Of a stretch of 64,000 nt of DNA, positions 17,168-26,280 are shown piece after piece. The stretch comes from Opitutales bacterium (GTDB lineage: Bacteria; Verrucomicrobiota; Verrucomicrobiia; Opitutales; JABSRG01). The position numbers and the translations under genes were made by a program. How positions within the stretch are numbered: the stretch's first letter is position 1; every line of letters starts with the position of its first letter. The stretch is taken from assembly GCA_013215165.1 (NCBI GenBank), contig JABSRG010000006.1:1-64000 (forward strand), written 5' to 3'. Below the pieces are notes generated by a model that did no database searches, was not told where the DNA came from, and saw only the letters and a program-made list of their open reading frames with translations.

Positions 17168-17738
17168 TTTCAGTGCCTTTGATCTTTGCGCGCGTGTCTT
17201 TGTCTATGGTTTCTCGGATCTCTAAAAATACTGGATGCGCCTCCATATATTTCTGTCCGTAGGTGAGGTTGAAGGCGTAATCGAAGTCGGGCGGATTGGC
17301 TCCTTGGTTGTGCTGAATGAGGGTTTCGATTTTATCTAACGCTTTGACGACTTTTGCCTCTTCCGAGGTGGCGTTGTCATAGTCATCCCAAAGTGTCAGT
17401 ATCTCTTGCTTAAGCTCGCAGTTGAGGGGCTTGAGGAGTGTGAGCAGGTCTTCCCGCTCTTGGGTAGATTTGCCTCCTGCGTCGCTTTGTTCGGGTGCCG
17501 GGATGTCTCCGTTGATCGCTTCGCCTAGGTCGTGGATGACGCAGATTTTGAGTATTTTCCCAAAGTCTAGGTGAGTGAACTGATCTTCGAACATCATCGC
17601 CACCAGACAGAGTCGCCATGTGTGTGCGGCCGTGCTTTCAGCGCGTCCGTCTGTGGTGAATGCGGTCCTAAAAACACTCTTCAATTTTTCGGCTTCGCGA
17701 ATGAAGCTGAGCCGGCTGTGGATTTCGGAAGCGTTCAT
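17160..17738 (-). CDS. HD-domain hydrolase (YfbR-like)
   Basis: This 192-residue HD protein has the metal ligands H39 in ESTAAHTWR and H69-D70 in CVIHDLGEAINGD, and a later Asp in VKALDKIETL. The pattern matches the HD_3/YfbR group of nucleotidases acting on deoxynucleoside monophosphates. It is the first gene of a two-gene unit with the GNAT gene. The exact substrate is not shown by the sequence. Confidence 0.82.
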   Translation of the reverse strand: MNASEIHSRLSFIREAEKLKSVFRTAFTTDGRAESTAAHTWRLCLVAMMFEDQFTHLDFGKILKICVIHDLGEAINGDIPAPEQSDAGGKSTQEREDLLTLLKPLNCELKQEILTLWDDYDNATSEEAKVVKALDKIETLIQHNQGANPPDFDYAFNLTYGQKYMEAHPVFLEIRETIDKDTRAKIKGTENE

Positions 17739-17841
17739 GGTCAGAAACTGAAAGAGTGGGGCTGTAAGTGCTTAGACAAGTCAATACGTTCATCAGCCAG
17801 GCGAGTGAATACGTGTGTTACCAGATCTAAGGAAAATTGAA

Positions 17842-17944
17842 TTTGAGCTCAGATTAGAAGCGTAGAGTGATGGCGAAAGCCATTGCCTGACTTTAGCTTT
17901 GATCCGCACGAAGGCAGTCGCTCTCGCGATCACCCTACTAAACA
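17842..17944 (-). repeat. REPIN-like repeat, family B copy 3 (inverted)
   Basis: The reverse complement matches 14789-14891 over 103 bases with about a dozen or fewer differences. Stem changes between the two arms are compensatory (GATCGC/GCGATT against GATGGC/GCCATT). Confidence 0.85.
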
Positions 17945-18035
17945 TCAGTTTGTCGCGCACTGTCGGGGCGCTGGCCGTTGCTTCGAACCATACTGTAGGG
18001 TCGAGGCTCCAGAGAGCTTTATATATAACGGCAGT

Positions 18036-18230
18036 AGCCAAGGAGCGACAACCTTGTCACTATCTGATAACCCTCATCTTGGACGGCCATTTGACTTAGT
18101 TTTAGAGGGCCTCCGAAAGCTAACGGTCGGCCGTCATTTGATACTTTATTTCCCACGGGATACGCACATGGATATCATTCGTATTTTGCATCAAAGCATG
18201 GATATTGAGCGTCACTTTGACGATCTGTAG
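18036..18230 (+). pseudogene. C-terminal remnant of a RelE/ParE-type toxin
   Basis: The frame ending at 18230 reads SDNPHLGRPFDLV, LRKLTVGRHLILYF, MDIIRILHQSMDIERHF: the last ~60 residues of a ParE-type toxin, including the R-x-L-H-x2-MD end that is typical of this family. The N-terminal ~40 residues and any start codon are missing; upstream is unrelated sequence and the family B repeat. No antitoxin gene is adjacent. It is a degraded toxin-antitoxin locus. Confidence 0.75.
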
Positions 18231-18523
18231 CGGTAATCTTTGTTAAGAAATCAATGTGCTGCTCACCATTTGCTGCCATGAGCCCCGAGTGTCTTGGATC
18301 TGTCTTTTGCTGCATACGAGTGCCTTGACCGAGATGATCGACCTTCGGCTATAAGCTCTGGGCGTTGCGCAAGCTGGTTCATTTTTTTGTTTGAGAGCCG
18401 CGGAAGGCGCAGAAATTCGCGGAAGTAGGCGTGTTTTTCTGGATTGAGGAGGTGGGGACGCTTTTCAAAGCGTTTGCTCTTGTGATATAGGTCTGCCACT
18501 TAGCGTATTACAAACAGACGCGT

Positions 18524-18549
18524 AGCGGTGACGAAGCACCGCGCTCCAG
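18524..18549 (+). repeat. REP-like repeat, family C copy 2 (single arm)
   Basis: AGCGGTGACGAAGCACCGCG followed by CTCCAG, identical to the left arm at 16498. Confidence 0.75.
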
Positions 18550-18615
18550 CGTGACCGATTAACGAAATAGTATCAGGCAGTGCAAGCGACTGAATTCCTT
18601 CGAATATTCAATGGT

Positions 18616-20244
18616 CTAAGACAAGCCACTGTCGCTCTCGGCTTCCATGCGTTTGATGTATTCGCTGACGTTGCATGAGAGCATGCGCAGGCCGGTTTTG
18701 CTGACTTCTAGGACCTTGTTGACGACGGGATCGAGGAAATCGCGGTCGTGAGAAACGAGGAGGATGGTGCCGTCGAACTCGCGAATCGCATCCTGCAGGA
18801 CTTCCTTACTCTTAATGTCCAGGTGGTTGGTCGGTTCGTCGAGAATGATGAAATTTGCCGGTTTCATGAGCATTTTCGCCAAGGCTACTCGATTCCGTTC
18901 ACCCCCTGAGAGGACTGAAACGGATTTAAAGTGATCGTCTCCGCTGAAGAGCATAGCTCCGAGAGCACCGCGCGGATTGGCATCTTTATTCGCAGATTCT
19001 ATCGAACTTTCGACTTCTTGTAGGACGGTTTTGCTCGAGTCGAGTTCTTCGGCTTGCTGCTGCGCGAAATAGGCGATCACGGTATTGAGACCGACATCGA
19101 TGGTGCCGTCGGTTAGGGGTTCCACGCCCGCAATGATACGAGCCAAGGTCGATTTACCTGCGCCGTTTACGCCGACTACGGCAATGCGGTCTCCTTTGTC
19201 AATGCGTAAGCTCAGGTCGCGGAATACCTCGTGGTCTTCATAGCATTTACGCACTTCATTGAGGATGACGACTTTCTGACTAGCTGGCGGGGGTGGGGCG
19301 AAACGAAACCAGATTTTCTTCTCTTCGCGCTCTGGTTTGATGACTTCGATTTTGTCGAGAGCTTTGATCCGGCTCTGGACCATGCCTGCTTTCTTCACGT
19401 TGCCACGAAAGCGATTGATGAGCTCCTTTTGGCGCGTGATTTCTTTCTTCTGGTTTTCGTAGGCTTTGCGCTGCTGTTCTAGACGAGCTTCGCGTTCGGT
19501 CTCGTAGAATGAATAGTTACCGGCATAGGAATTCAGTTTTCCAAATTTAACCTCAAATGTCTTGCTTGTGACGGCATCCAAGAAGGCTTTGTCGTGGGAA
19601 ATGACCATCAGCGCGCCGGGGTAATTTGCTAGGTAGTGCTCGAGCCAATTTTGCGAAACGATATCGAGGTGATTGGTCGGCTCGTCGAGGAGAAGCAGGG
19701 ATGGATTGGCGAGGAGCAGTTTGGCCAGGGCTATACGCATCTGCCAGCCTCCAGAGAACTCTTCTGTGTCGCGTTCGAAATCTTTTTCGTAAAAGCCGAG
19801 TCCGATAAGAATCCGCTCGATGCGGCTCTTCATCTTCTCAGGCTCGTAATTTTCGAGCTGCTGTTCGAGATCGCCGAGCATGTCGATGACGTCGTAATAC
19901 TCCTCGGAATCCGGATCGAGCTCATACATTTTCTCCTCCGCCTCGGCGATTTGTTCTTTGAGCTCAAGGGCATCCCCAAAGGCGGTTTCGACTTCCTTGT
20001 AGAGGGTCTTGCCTTTGGCTGAAATTCCATCCTGTGGGAGGTAGCCGATTTTAACGGTCCCGGCTTTGTCGATTTCGCCGGTATCGACCTTCTGCTCGCC
20101 CATAAGCACTTTCAGGAGTGTGGATTTTCCAGTGCCGTTCGCGCCGACCAAAGCGATGCGGTCGCGCATGCTAATGTGAGCAGAGATTTCCTGGAAAAGG
20201 TAGCGTTCGCCAAAACGCAGGGTGAGGTCCTTGATGTCGATCAT
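18616..20244 (-). CDS. ABC-F family ATPase
   Basis: The 542-residue protein has two ABC domains and no membrane span. The first has Walker A GANGTGKST (residues 34-42), signature FSGGWQMRIALAK and LLLLDEPTNHLD; the second has GVNGAGKST, LSGGERNRVALAK and FIILDEPTNHLD. They are joined by a charged linker (about 240-310: KAYENQKKEITRQKE, NRFRGNVKKAGMVQSR) that is the ABC-F P-site tRNA-interaction motif. ABC-F proteins bind the ribosome and rescue or gate translation. Which subgroup (Uup/YdiF or antibiotic protection) cannot be set from sequence inspection alone. It is a single gene. Confidence 0.92.
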   Translation of the reverse strand: MIDIKDLTLRFGERYLFQEISAHISMRDRIALVGANGTGKSTLLKVLMGEQKVDTGEIDKAGTVKIGYLPQDGISAKGKTLYKEVETAFGDALELKEQIAEAEEKMYELDPDSEEYYDVIDMLGDLEQQLENYEPEKMKSRIERILIGLGFYEKDFERDTEEFSGGWQMRIALAKLLLANPSLLLLDEPTNHLDIVSQNWLEHYLANYPGALMVISHDKAFLDAVTSKTFEVKFGKLNSYAGNYSFYETEREARLEQQRKAYENQKKEITRQKELINRFRGNVKKAGMVQSRIKALDKIEVIKPEREEKKIWFRFAPPPPASQKVVILNEVRKCYEDHEVFRDLSLRIDKGDRIAVVGVNGAGKSTLARIIAGVEPLTDGTIDVGLNTVIAYFAQQQAEELDSSKTVLQEVESSIESANKDANPRGALGAMLFSGDDHFKSVSVLSGGERNRVALAKMLMKPANFIILDEPTNHLDIKSKEVLQDAIREFDGTILLVSHDRDFLDPVVNKVLEVSKTGLRMLSCNVSEYIKRMEAESDSGLS

Positions 20245-20359
20245 TGCGGTCAGTGAGATGGGCCGAAGGTAAAAGCGTAGCAGCTTAGGAGAAGCCTGTG
20301 CGCTTGCTAGAGAAAATGCAGGAAAATCGACGAATCGCTGTTGGCCGTCTGGCCCAGAA

Positions 20360-21613
20360 TTATTCGGGAAGCTCTAGAGTCTGCTGACGCTCGTTCTCAG
20401 TGGAAGTGTTGAAGGCGTTTTTAATTTTTTCCAAATCCACGTGATCCATCACTAATTTCTGGATGATCGGGATTTTATCTACGTCGGTCGGCATGGTTTT
20501 GACGGTCATCTGGTTGATCTTCGAGGCGACGCTGTAAGACTCATCACTGCTGAGCACCACAGGTATTTTGGTCTTTGAAATCATGTCGACCAATTTGGGA
20601 TGCGGCAGGATGTTGCGTGTCAGGATGATGCCGGAAAGTTTTTTCCCATCGGATACCGCGGCTGTAGCGATGGCTGAAAGAATGATGTCCTCACGGTCGC
20701 CGGGAGTAATGATCAGCACGCCAGGCTGTATGTAGTCCACAATGCCCTTCGCAGTCATCGCTCCGATAACCACACGGTGGACCCGTTCGCTGGTTCCCTT
20801 GGCTCGGCCATTGAGCCAGCGCCCGCCAATCTCTTCGACTATTTGAGATAAATTGGGAGCACCCAACGCCTTTTGAACGGGCATGACGCCGAGTAGGGGA
20901 ACTCCCAGGCGCTTTAGTCCGAGTTCTGCGTAATCGCGGACCATCTCGACTTTGTCAGGAAGCACTTTGTTTAGAATCGCGCCAATGACTTCGACTCCCT
21001 CTTTGTCGAAAAGGGCTTTGTTGAGTGCGATCTCATCAACGGGTCGTCCAATGCCTCCCTGGGCGACGATGATCGCCTTTGCGCCGAGTACTTTGGCCGC
21101 CTTGGCATTGCTAAAATCAAACACTGAGCCCACGCCTGCATGGCCTGTGCCCTCAACAATCACATAGTCTTTTTCGTAGGATGCCCGGTCGAAACCCCGA
21201 CAAATGCGATCGACCATCAAGTCGTAGTTGGATTCTGGATCATTGAGGTAGCGTCGCGTAAAGGAGCCATCGACGGCTACGGGGCTCATAGCCTCGATTG
21301 GTACTTTGGGGTCGAATACCGTGTCGAAGAGCACCGAGTCTTCGTCTACCTTGAAGCCTTCGACTTCAATGAAGCGTTGGCCTACGGGCTTGATGAAGCC
21401 GATATGTTCGGTCATCGAGCGCATGGCTCCGAAGAGTCCCAGGCAGGTGGTCGTTTTGCCGTCATTCATGCGCGTGGCGGCAACGAAGATCCTCTTAGTC
21501 GTGCTGTTGCGCGGGGCCGAGAGGAGGCCATCGACAACATCGTTCTCGAAGGGGGCGCGCGTCAACTGGTCGATGGGGCGCTTCTTGCGTCGTCGGTCGC
21601 GATTACTGGGCAT
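20360..21613 (-). CDS. BioD-like/DRTGG protein, the regulatory half of phosphotransacetylase
   Basis: The 417-residue protein opens with a basic tail, then a dethiobiotin-synthetase-like P-loop ATRMNDGKTTT (about residues 46-56), VIVEGTGHAGVGSVFDFSNA and AIIVAQGGIGRPVDE, followed by a DRTGG domain (MTAKGIVDYIQPGVLIITPGDREDIILSAI). In E. coli Pta these are the N-terminal regulatory parts of one 714-residue enzyme. Here they follow the separate catalytic gene, overlapping it by 11 bases. It probably regulates or stabilises the catalytic subunit; a metabolite sensor role is inference. Confidence 0.85.
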   Translation of the reverse strand: MPSNRDRRRKKRPIDQLTRAPFENDVVDGLLSAPRNSTTKRIFVAATRMNDGKTTTCLGLFGAMRSMTEHIGFIKPVGQRFIEVEGFKVDEDSVLFDTVFDPKVPIEAMSPVAVDGSFTRRYLNDPESNYDLMVDRICRGFDRASYEKDYVIVEGTGHAGVGSVFDFSNAKAAKVLGAKAIIVAQGGIGRPVDEIALNKALFDKEGVEVIGAILNKVLPDKVEMVRDYAELGLKRLGVPLLGVMPVQKALGAPNLSQIVEEIGGRWLNGRAKGTSERVHRVVIGAMTAKGIVDYIQPGVLIITPGDREDIILSAIATAAVSDGKKLSGIILTRNILPHPKLVDMISKTKIPVVLSSDESYSVASKINQMTVKTMPTDVDKIPIIQKLVMDHVDLEKIKNAFNTSTENERQQTLELPE

Positions 21614-22649
21614 GGTCTCGTGTCGGATGGAGCAGTTGCTGGTCGATCGCTTGGCATCCTACGACGACAGCAGTGCCGAAAATGTCATGTGCATTGGCGC
21701 CCCGGGAAATTTCGGCCGCGGGCTTCGATAATCCTGTGAGGACCGGTCCGTAAGTGCGGCAGCGAGCGATCGTTTGGATCATCTTGATGGCGATGTTCCC
21801 TGCGTTGAGGCTTGGGAAAATGAGTACGTTTGCTTTGCCGGCTACCGAGCTTTGGATGCCTTTGGCTTCGGCGACGTGTGGGTTCAGTGCAGCGTCCACT
21901 TGCAGTTCACCATCGACGTCGAAGTCGAAAAATAATTTCCGCGCTTTCTCGTGACAGAGATCAGTTGCCGCCTTCATGCGCATGATCGCGGGGACCCTGG
22001 AGTTGGAGCTTTTCGAAGAAAAAGCTAACATGGCAACGCGCGGACGTTCGTTGGTGATGTGATAACAAATCCCCGCGGCGGTCAGCGCGAGATCGGCGAT
22101 TTGTTTCTCATCTGGTTGCGGTATGACTGCGCAATCCCCTAGGAACAGGGTTCCATTGATGCCCAAAGTGCTGTCGTCCAAATCGAGGATTTGCACAGAC
22201 GATACGGTATCGACTTCCTTTTGGAGCGGTATGATACGGAGGAGTGGACGAATCGCGCTTGAGGCTGATGCCGTTGCTCCTGAAACGAGGGCAGAGGCTT
22301 GCCCGGTGGCGAGCATCATCGTCGCAAAGTAATTGTTATTGAGCAGGTAGTCCTCTGCCTCTTTTGCCTTCAGGTTCGAAAACCGCTGAAGGCCGCGAAA
22401 TTTACCAGCGAGGTGTTCCATTTCATCGCTGCGTGACGGTTCGATGATGCGAATGTGCTCCAGGCTGATTCCAAGCGCTGCCGCCTTGGCTTTTATTTCA
22501 GTACGGTCTCCGAGCAAAATCGGCACGCCGAGGTTATTTTTGGCAAATTCTCTGGCTGCCTGCAGGATCCGTGGATCTCCGCCTTCGGGGAAGACAATCC
22601 GCTTGGGGTGGCTGCGGAGTCGTTCCATGAGTCGTTCAAGTAGAGCCAT
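21603..22649 (-). CDS. pta: Phosphate acetyltransferase catalytic domain
   Basis: A 348-residue PTA_PTB-family enzyme: RIVFPEGGDPRILQAA at the start, ATGQASALVSGATASASSAIRPLL, LGDCAVIPQPDEKQIADLAL, VAMLAFSSKSSNSR, and GKANVLIFPSLNAGNIAIKM near the end. It converts acetyl-CoA and phosphate to acetyl phosphate. It is a stand-alone catalytic domain, like the short Pta of Gram-positives, and is overlapped by the regulatory half downstream. No ackA gene is adjacent in this window. Confidence 0.9.
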   Translation of the reverse strand: MALLERLMERLRSHPKRIVFPEGGDPRILQAAREFAKNNLGVPILLGDRTEIKAKAAALGISLEHIRIIEPSRSDEMEHLAGKFRGLQRFSNLKAKEAEDYLLNNNYFATMMLATGQASALVSGATASASSAIRPLLRIIPLQKEVDTVSSVQILDLDDSTLGINGTLFLGDCAVIPQPDEKQIADLALTAAGICYHITNERPRVAMLAFSSKSSNSRVPAIMRMKAATDLCHEKARKLFFDFDVDGELQVDAALNPHVAEAKGIQSSVAGKANVLIFPSLNAGNIAIKMIQTIARCRTYGPVLTGLSKPAAEISRGANAHDIFGTAVVVGCQAIDQQLLHPTRDHAQ

Positions 22650-22730
22650 ATAGGAAGTAGCTTTGTCGTTGCTTATGCTTTGGGAACAGCGACCATCCGG
22701 TCGCTTCCGGGTAATAAAAATTTGTATCGG

Positions 22731-24317
22731 ATGCTGTGTTTATCGACAGTGGACAACAAGAACAAAGTAAAGAACCTCCTCGTCGTTGGCGGATCGACCT
22801 TGTTGTCACGGCTGCTTGGGTTGCTTCGGGACGTTTTGGTTTATGCCGCTCTGGGTACGAGTGTCTATAATTCTGCCTTCATTTTGGCATTCACGCTGCC
22901 CAATCTGTTTCGCCGTTTATTTGGCGAAGGTGCGCTCACGTCTGCCCTGATACCGGTGCTCGCGCAGGCATCGAGCGGCGAGCGTGAGCGCCAAAAGCCG
23001 CGTATCTTCGACCAGGTATTAACGCGGCTTGTTCTGGGCTTGGGAGCAATGATGCTGATTCTGATGGCTGTCTTTGCTGTATGTTCAATGGTTGGCGTGG
23101 GGAGCGAACGCTGGCAGATGGGGGCACGGTATGGGGTCTGGCTTGCCCCTTATATGCTTCTCGTCTGCGTCACCGCGGTAATGGCGGCAGCACTCAACCT
23201 ACTGGGTCGTTTTTATGCATCTTCGCTCTCTCCGGTTTGGCTGAATTTGGCAATGATCGCAGCCGCTTGTTTGCCTCTGCTCATGGAAGATATGAGTCTG
23301 CATATGCGGGTGATTTGGCTCTGTTGGGCGGTGCTGTTGGGAGGGGTGGTGCAAGTAGGCTTAGTCTGGGTGGGGCTGAACCGCTGTGGCTGGCGGCCCA
23401 GCTGGGATACGGGAACTTCGGTTGAGCTGAGCCGTGTCGCGTCGCTCTTGATTCCTGGGTTGAGTGCGGCGTCGATTCTTCAGGTGAATATTCTCCTAAC
23501 CCGTTTGTTCGCAAATAGTATCGATGACGGTGCTGTGGCAGTGCTGTATCTGGCGAGTCGTTTTATGGAGCTTCCCCTGGGCCTCTTCGCGATTGCGATA
23601 TCGACCGTATTTTTCCCCTTGATGTCCAAGGCATTAGCCGCGGGAAACCGGGTGGAGATGTCGCATGCCTGCTTTCAGGGTTTACGCTGGATATGTTTGA
23701 TGACGCTGCCCAGTGCAGTCGGGCTCTGGATTTATCAAAGAGAGATTGTTGATGCCTTGTTCCGGTATGGTGTGTTTGATGGTGAGGCATTGACGCTGAC
23801 TGCCCCTATTGTGGGGATCTATGCTTTGTCCATCCCGGCTTATGCTGCAGTGTCTTACTTCACGCGGGCCTTGCATGCCCAAGAAGACATGAAGGGGCCG
23901 ATGCAGATTTCTGGGATTAATCTCCTATTGAATGCAGCGTTTTGTTTAGTGGGGATCGCGTTGGGCGGTTTAGCCGGATTGGCTTTGGGAAATGTTGCTG
24001 CCGCGTGGGTTCAGTGCCTGCTTCTGGGGGTGCGTTTATTTCGCGTTTCTGGCGGAGGTATGGTTGTTCCTCAAGGATTTGTTATGGACCTCTTCAAAAT
24101 CCTTATTAGTGCATGCCTGATGGGGTTAGGCTGCATGCTGGGTCTCATATGGGTATCAGGGTTTGGTCTATCAGAGAAATCGACTTCATTGTTGATCGTG
24201 GGACTGGGCATACCTTTGGCTATCGCTGGGTATTTTGGCGCATTGTTGATGCTTCGGCAGCGTGATGTCTGCTCCTTACTGGTGCGTCTTTTTCAGCGAG
24301 TGAATCCTCATGCTTAA
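22731..24317 (+). CDS. murJ: Lipid II flippase MurJ
   Basis: The start chosen gives a short N terminus before NLLVVGGSTLLSRLLGLLRDVLVYAALG, the MurJ opening with the conserved R-x-x-G-x-x-R-D. Then FRRLFGEGALTSALIPVL follows, and ~14 hydrophobic helices across 528 residues. The protein is an inner-membrane MATE-like flippase that moves lipid II for peptidoglycan synthesis. The frame is open back to 22680, but the extra residues carry no motif. It overlaps the following transporter gene by 8 bases. Confidence 0.92.
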   Translation: MLCLSTVDNKNKVKNLLVVGGSTLLSRLLGLLRDVLVYAALGTSVYNSAFILAFTLPNLFRRLFGEGALTSALIPVLAQASSGERERQKPRIFDQVLTRLVLGLGAMMLILMAVFAVCSMVGVGSERWQMGARYGVWLAPYMLLVCVTAVMAAALNLLGRFYASSLSPVWLNLAMIAAACLPLLMEDMSLHMRVIWLCWAVLLGGVVQVGLVWVGLNRCGWRPSWDTGTSVELSRVASLLIPGLSAASILQVNILLTRLFANSIDDGAVAVLYLASRFMELPLGLFAIAISTVFFPLMSKALAAGNRVEMSHACFQGLRWICLMTLPSAVGLWIYQREIVDALFRYGVFDGEALTLTAPIVGIYALSIPAYAAVSYFTRALHAQEDMKGPMQISGINLLLNAAFCLVGIALGGLAGLALGNVAAAWVQCLLLGVRLFRVSGGGMVVPQGFVMDLFKILISACLMGLGCMLGLIWVSGFGLSEKSTSLLIVGLGIPLAIAGYFGALLMLRQRDVCSLLVRLFQRVNPHA

Positions 24318-25308
24318 GAAATTCATAAATTCTAACAGTTTCCTCATTGGTGTCTGCGTGTCTGTTTCGCTCGCCTGGTTACTGCCGCAGCTTGGCTCTT
24401 CTGGAGGGTTGTTGTGGTCGGAGATTACGACCAAGTTGGGCGTTTTCGTGATTTTTATCATTCAGGGTCTGACGCTGCCAACCAATGAGCTCCGCGACGG
24501 CCTGTTTCAGTGGCGGCTGCACCTCTTTTGTCAGGGGAGTAATTACCTGCTCTTGCCCCTACTGGGTATCGCTGTGCTAGCTTTGACAGAAATATTTGGC
24601 AGTGTCCCTCCGGATCTGCGTGTGGGCTTTCTCTATTTGGCCATTTTGCCGACCACGGTATCGACGGCTATTGTTTTCACTGGCAAGGCGGGAGGGAATG
24701 TTGTCGGGGCTTTATTTAATACTTCGGTTTCTAATGTTCTGGGAGTTTTTATCGTTCCGATAGCAGCGACATGGATTATCGGCTCAGTGGCTGTTGCTGG
24801 GCCTGACCTAAGTCGCATTGGCGGGCTACTTTTTAAGATAACGAGCCTCATCTTACTTCCTCTGATTCTCGGACAGATTCTCCGCATTTGGCTTAAATCA
24901 TGGGCGACGACTCATAAGAAAAAGCTGAGCCAGACCAACGTCTATATCATCTACTACATGATCTACGCCGCTTTCTGTAATTCCTTTGTCCAGGGGGTTT
25001 GGCAGCAATATGGCATCGAAGTGGTAGGTTGGGCACTTGGGATGACGTTGCTTCTCCTCGCGCTCGGACTCGTGTCCGTGTTTGTTTTGGCCCGGGTGTT
25101 TCGGTTCAACCTTCAAGACCAGGCGACCGCGCTTTTTTGTGGATCGCAGAAGACCCTTGCCTCAGGCGTGCCGATGGCTGGATCGATCTTTACCGCAGAG
25201 TCGCCAGCACTTGGGATTGTGCTGCTTCCCCTCATGTTTTATCACCCAATCCAGATATTAGTGGGGGGGTACTTGATCGGTTGGTTTGGGAAGCGAACTG
25301 GAGACTGA
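24310..25308 (+). CDS. Bile acid:sodium symporter-family (SBF-like) transporter
   Basis: About ten membrane helices in 332 residues. FIIQGLTLPTNELRDGLFQWRLHLFCQ and GFLYLAILPTTVSTAIVFTGKAGGN are typical of the SBF_4/YfeH-like branch, and LFCGSQKTLASGVPMA carries the crossing-helix motif. These are sodium-coupled organic-anion carriers; the substrate is not shown. The 8-base overlap with murJ implies coupled translation, but a functional link to cell-wall synthesis is not established. Confidence 0.85.
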   Translation: MLKKFINSNSFLIGVCVSVSLAWLLPQLGSSGGLLWSEITTKLGVFVIFIIQGLTLPTNELRDGLFQWRLHLFCQGSNYLLLPLLGIAVLALTEIFGSVPPDLRVGFLYLAILPTTVSTAIVFTGKAGGNVVGALFNTSVSNVLGVFIVPIAATWIIGSVAVAGPDLSRIGGLLFKITSLILLPLILGQILRIWLKSWATTHKKKLSQTNVYIIYYMIYAAFCNSFVQGVWQQYGIEVVGWALGMTLLLLALGLVSVFVLARVFRFNLQDQATALFCGSQKTLASGVPMAGSIFTAESPALGIVLLPLMFYHPIQILVGGYLIGWFGKRTGD

Positions 25309-25321
25309 GGCGGAGGCGTGC

Positions 25322-25687
25322 TCAATCTAAAATCTCTAATTCATTCAGTAAGTTTAAATATCCGTTATAGTTCCGGATGTTTTCGAGGTCTGGATCCTCA
25401 TTCATCCAGGAAAAGTCGCGGTAGCCCAGCTCGATTGCTCTGCGGATGGAGGCAACTGCGTCCTTTTTGCGAGACTTGAGAGCAAGCGAGCAGCCGAGGT
25501 TGTAGTGGGCTAGAGGGTTGTCTGGCTGCAGCTTAACCAGACGGCGATCCATGCGCAGGCCTTCGGTAATGCGTCCGGTCGTGGTGTAGAGGTGACCCAG
25601 GGTCTCGATTACGCGTATATCGCTCTTGCCCCGTTCGTAGACGTCACGAAAGAACGCGACTTCAAACTCCAAATCTCTTTCCTTCAT
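25322..25687 (-). CDS. Tetratricopeptide-repeat protein
   Basis: This small 121-residue protein has about three TPR-like helix pairs: FFRDVYERGKSDIRVIETLGHLY, DNPLAHYNLGCSLALKSRKKDAVASIRRAIELG, and a C-terminal helix. The W/LG/Y/A/F/A/P spacing of TPRs is visible in the middle repeat. It is 15 bases downstream of the fur-like gene and probably cotranscribed. It is likely a protein-interaction adaptor with unknown partner. Confidence 0.75.
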   Translation of the reverse strand: MKERDLEFEVAFFRDVYERGKSDIRVIETLGHLYTTTGRITEGLRMDRRLVKLQPDNPLAHYNLGCSLALKSRKKDAVASIRRAIELGYRDFSWMNEDPDLENIRNYNGYLNLLNELEILD

Positions 25688-25702
25688 CGTCTCCGGGCCT
25701 GG

Positions 25703-26197
25703 TTAGGCTCCGAGCGCAATCTCTCTACTCCGTTTGTCAGGGCATTTTTTACCCTTGCGGCAGCGAGCGGTGACCTGGAGGCGTCGAGAAACGATCTCCA
25801 TGTCCAGCTTGTCGGCAACCGACTTTCCATACCACTCCATGAATGGGGCATCGATCTCGTAGATTTTTTCGCACTCTGTGCAAATGACCTGTGCCTTGAA
25901 GGTGGTGACGTCGTGGTTGGTGGCGTAAAACTTGTGCTCCTTAGCAACGTCGACTTCGCGGATTACGGAACTTTCGATGAGGATCGGAATACTTCGATAG
26001 ACTGTTGCGCGCGAGACCGATCGATCGATCTTACGCGCTGCGTCCAATAGATCATCCGCTGTGAAGTGGTCAGGCATGGCGAATGCGGCATCGAAGATTG
26101 CGATGCGTTGGTTCGTCACGCGCAGGCCCTCAGAGGCTAAATACTTTTTGAATGACTCCAGAATGTCATCGCGAGTGCTCGGTGTATGGTCATCCAT
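25703..26197 (-). CDS. Fur-family transcription regulator
   Basis: The 164-residue protein has the Fur winged-helix pattern: [61 protein letters not shown], then the metal-binding part with CTECEK and a C-terminal C-x5-C (CRKGKKC), together a Cys4 structural zinc site. The usual H-H-H-D-H run is reduced to ATNHDVTTF, so whether it senses iron, zinc or peroxide cannot be decided. It reads divergently from priA with 83 bases between them. Confidence 0.88.
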   Translation of the reverse strand: MDDHTPSTRDDILESFKKYLASEGLRVTNQRIAIFDAAFAMPDHFTADDLLDAARKIDRSVSRATVYRSIPILIESSVIREVDVAKEHKFYATNHDVTTFKAQVICTECEKIYEIDAPFMEWYGKSVADKLDMEIVSRRLQVTARCRKGKKCPDKRSREIALGA

Positions 26198-26280
26198 CCT
26201 TATTGAGACAAAATTGAAATTGAGATCAAGGCGAGCGAAAGCTAACGAGTAATTCGATATTTTTTTAATCCTTTTCTGAA

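Larger units (their letters stand above)
17739..18615. other. Intergenic graveyard: REPIN, toxin remnant, REP
   Basis: This ~880-base stretch holds family B copy 3, the C-terminal remnant of a ParE toxin, a diverged TTCCGCG/TTCTGCG motif near 18395 and family C copy 2. The minus frame 18263-18499 lacks any domain and overlaps repeat-like sequence. Confidence 0.6.

Noticed and set aside
18263-18499. Open frame of 78 codons on the minus strand
   Set aside because: No domain, lies over repeat-like sequence and has no ribosome-binding site.
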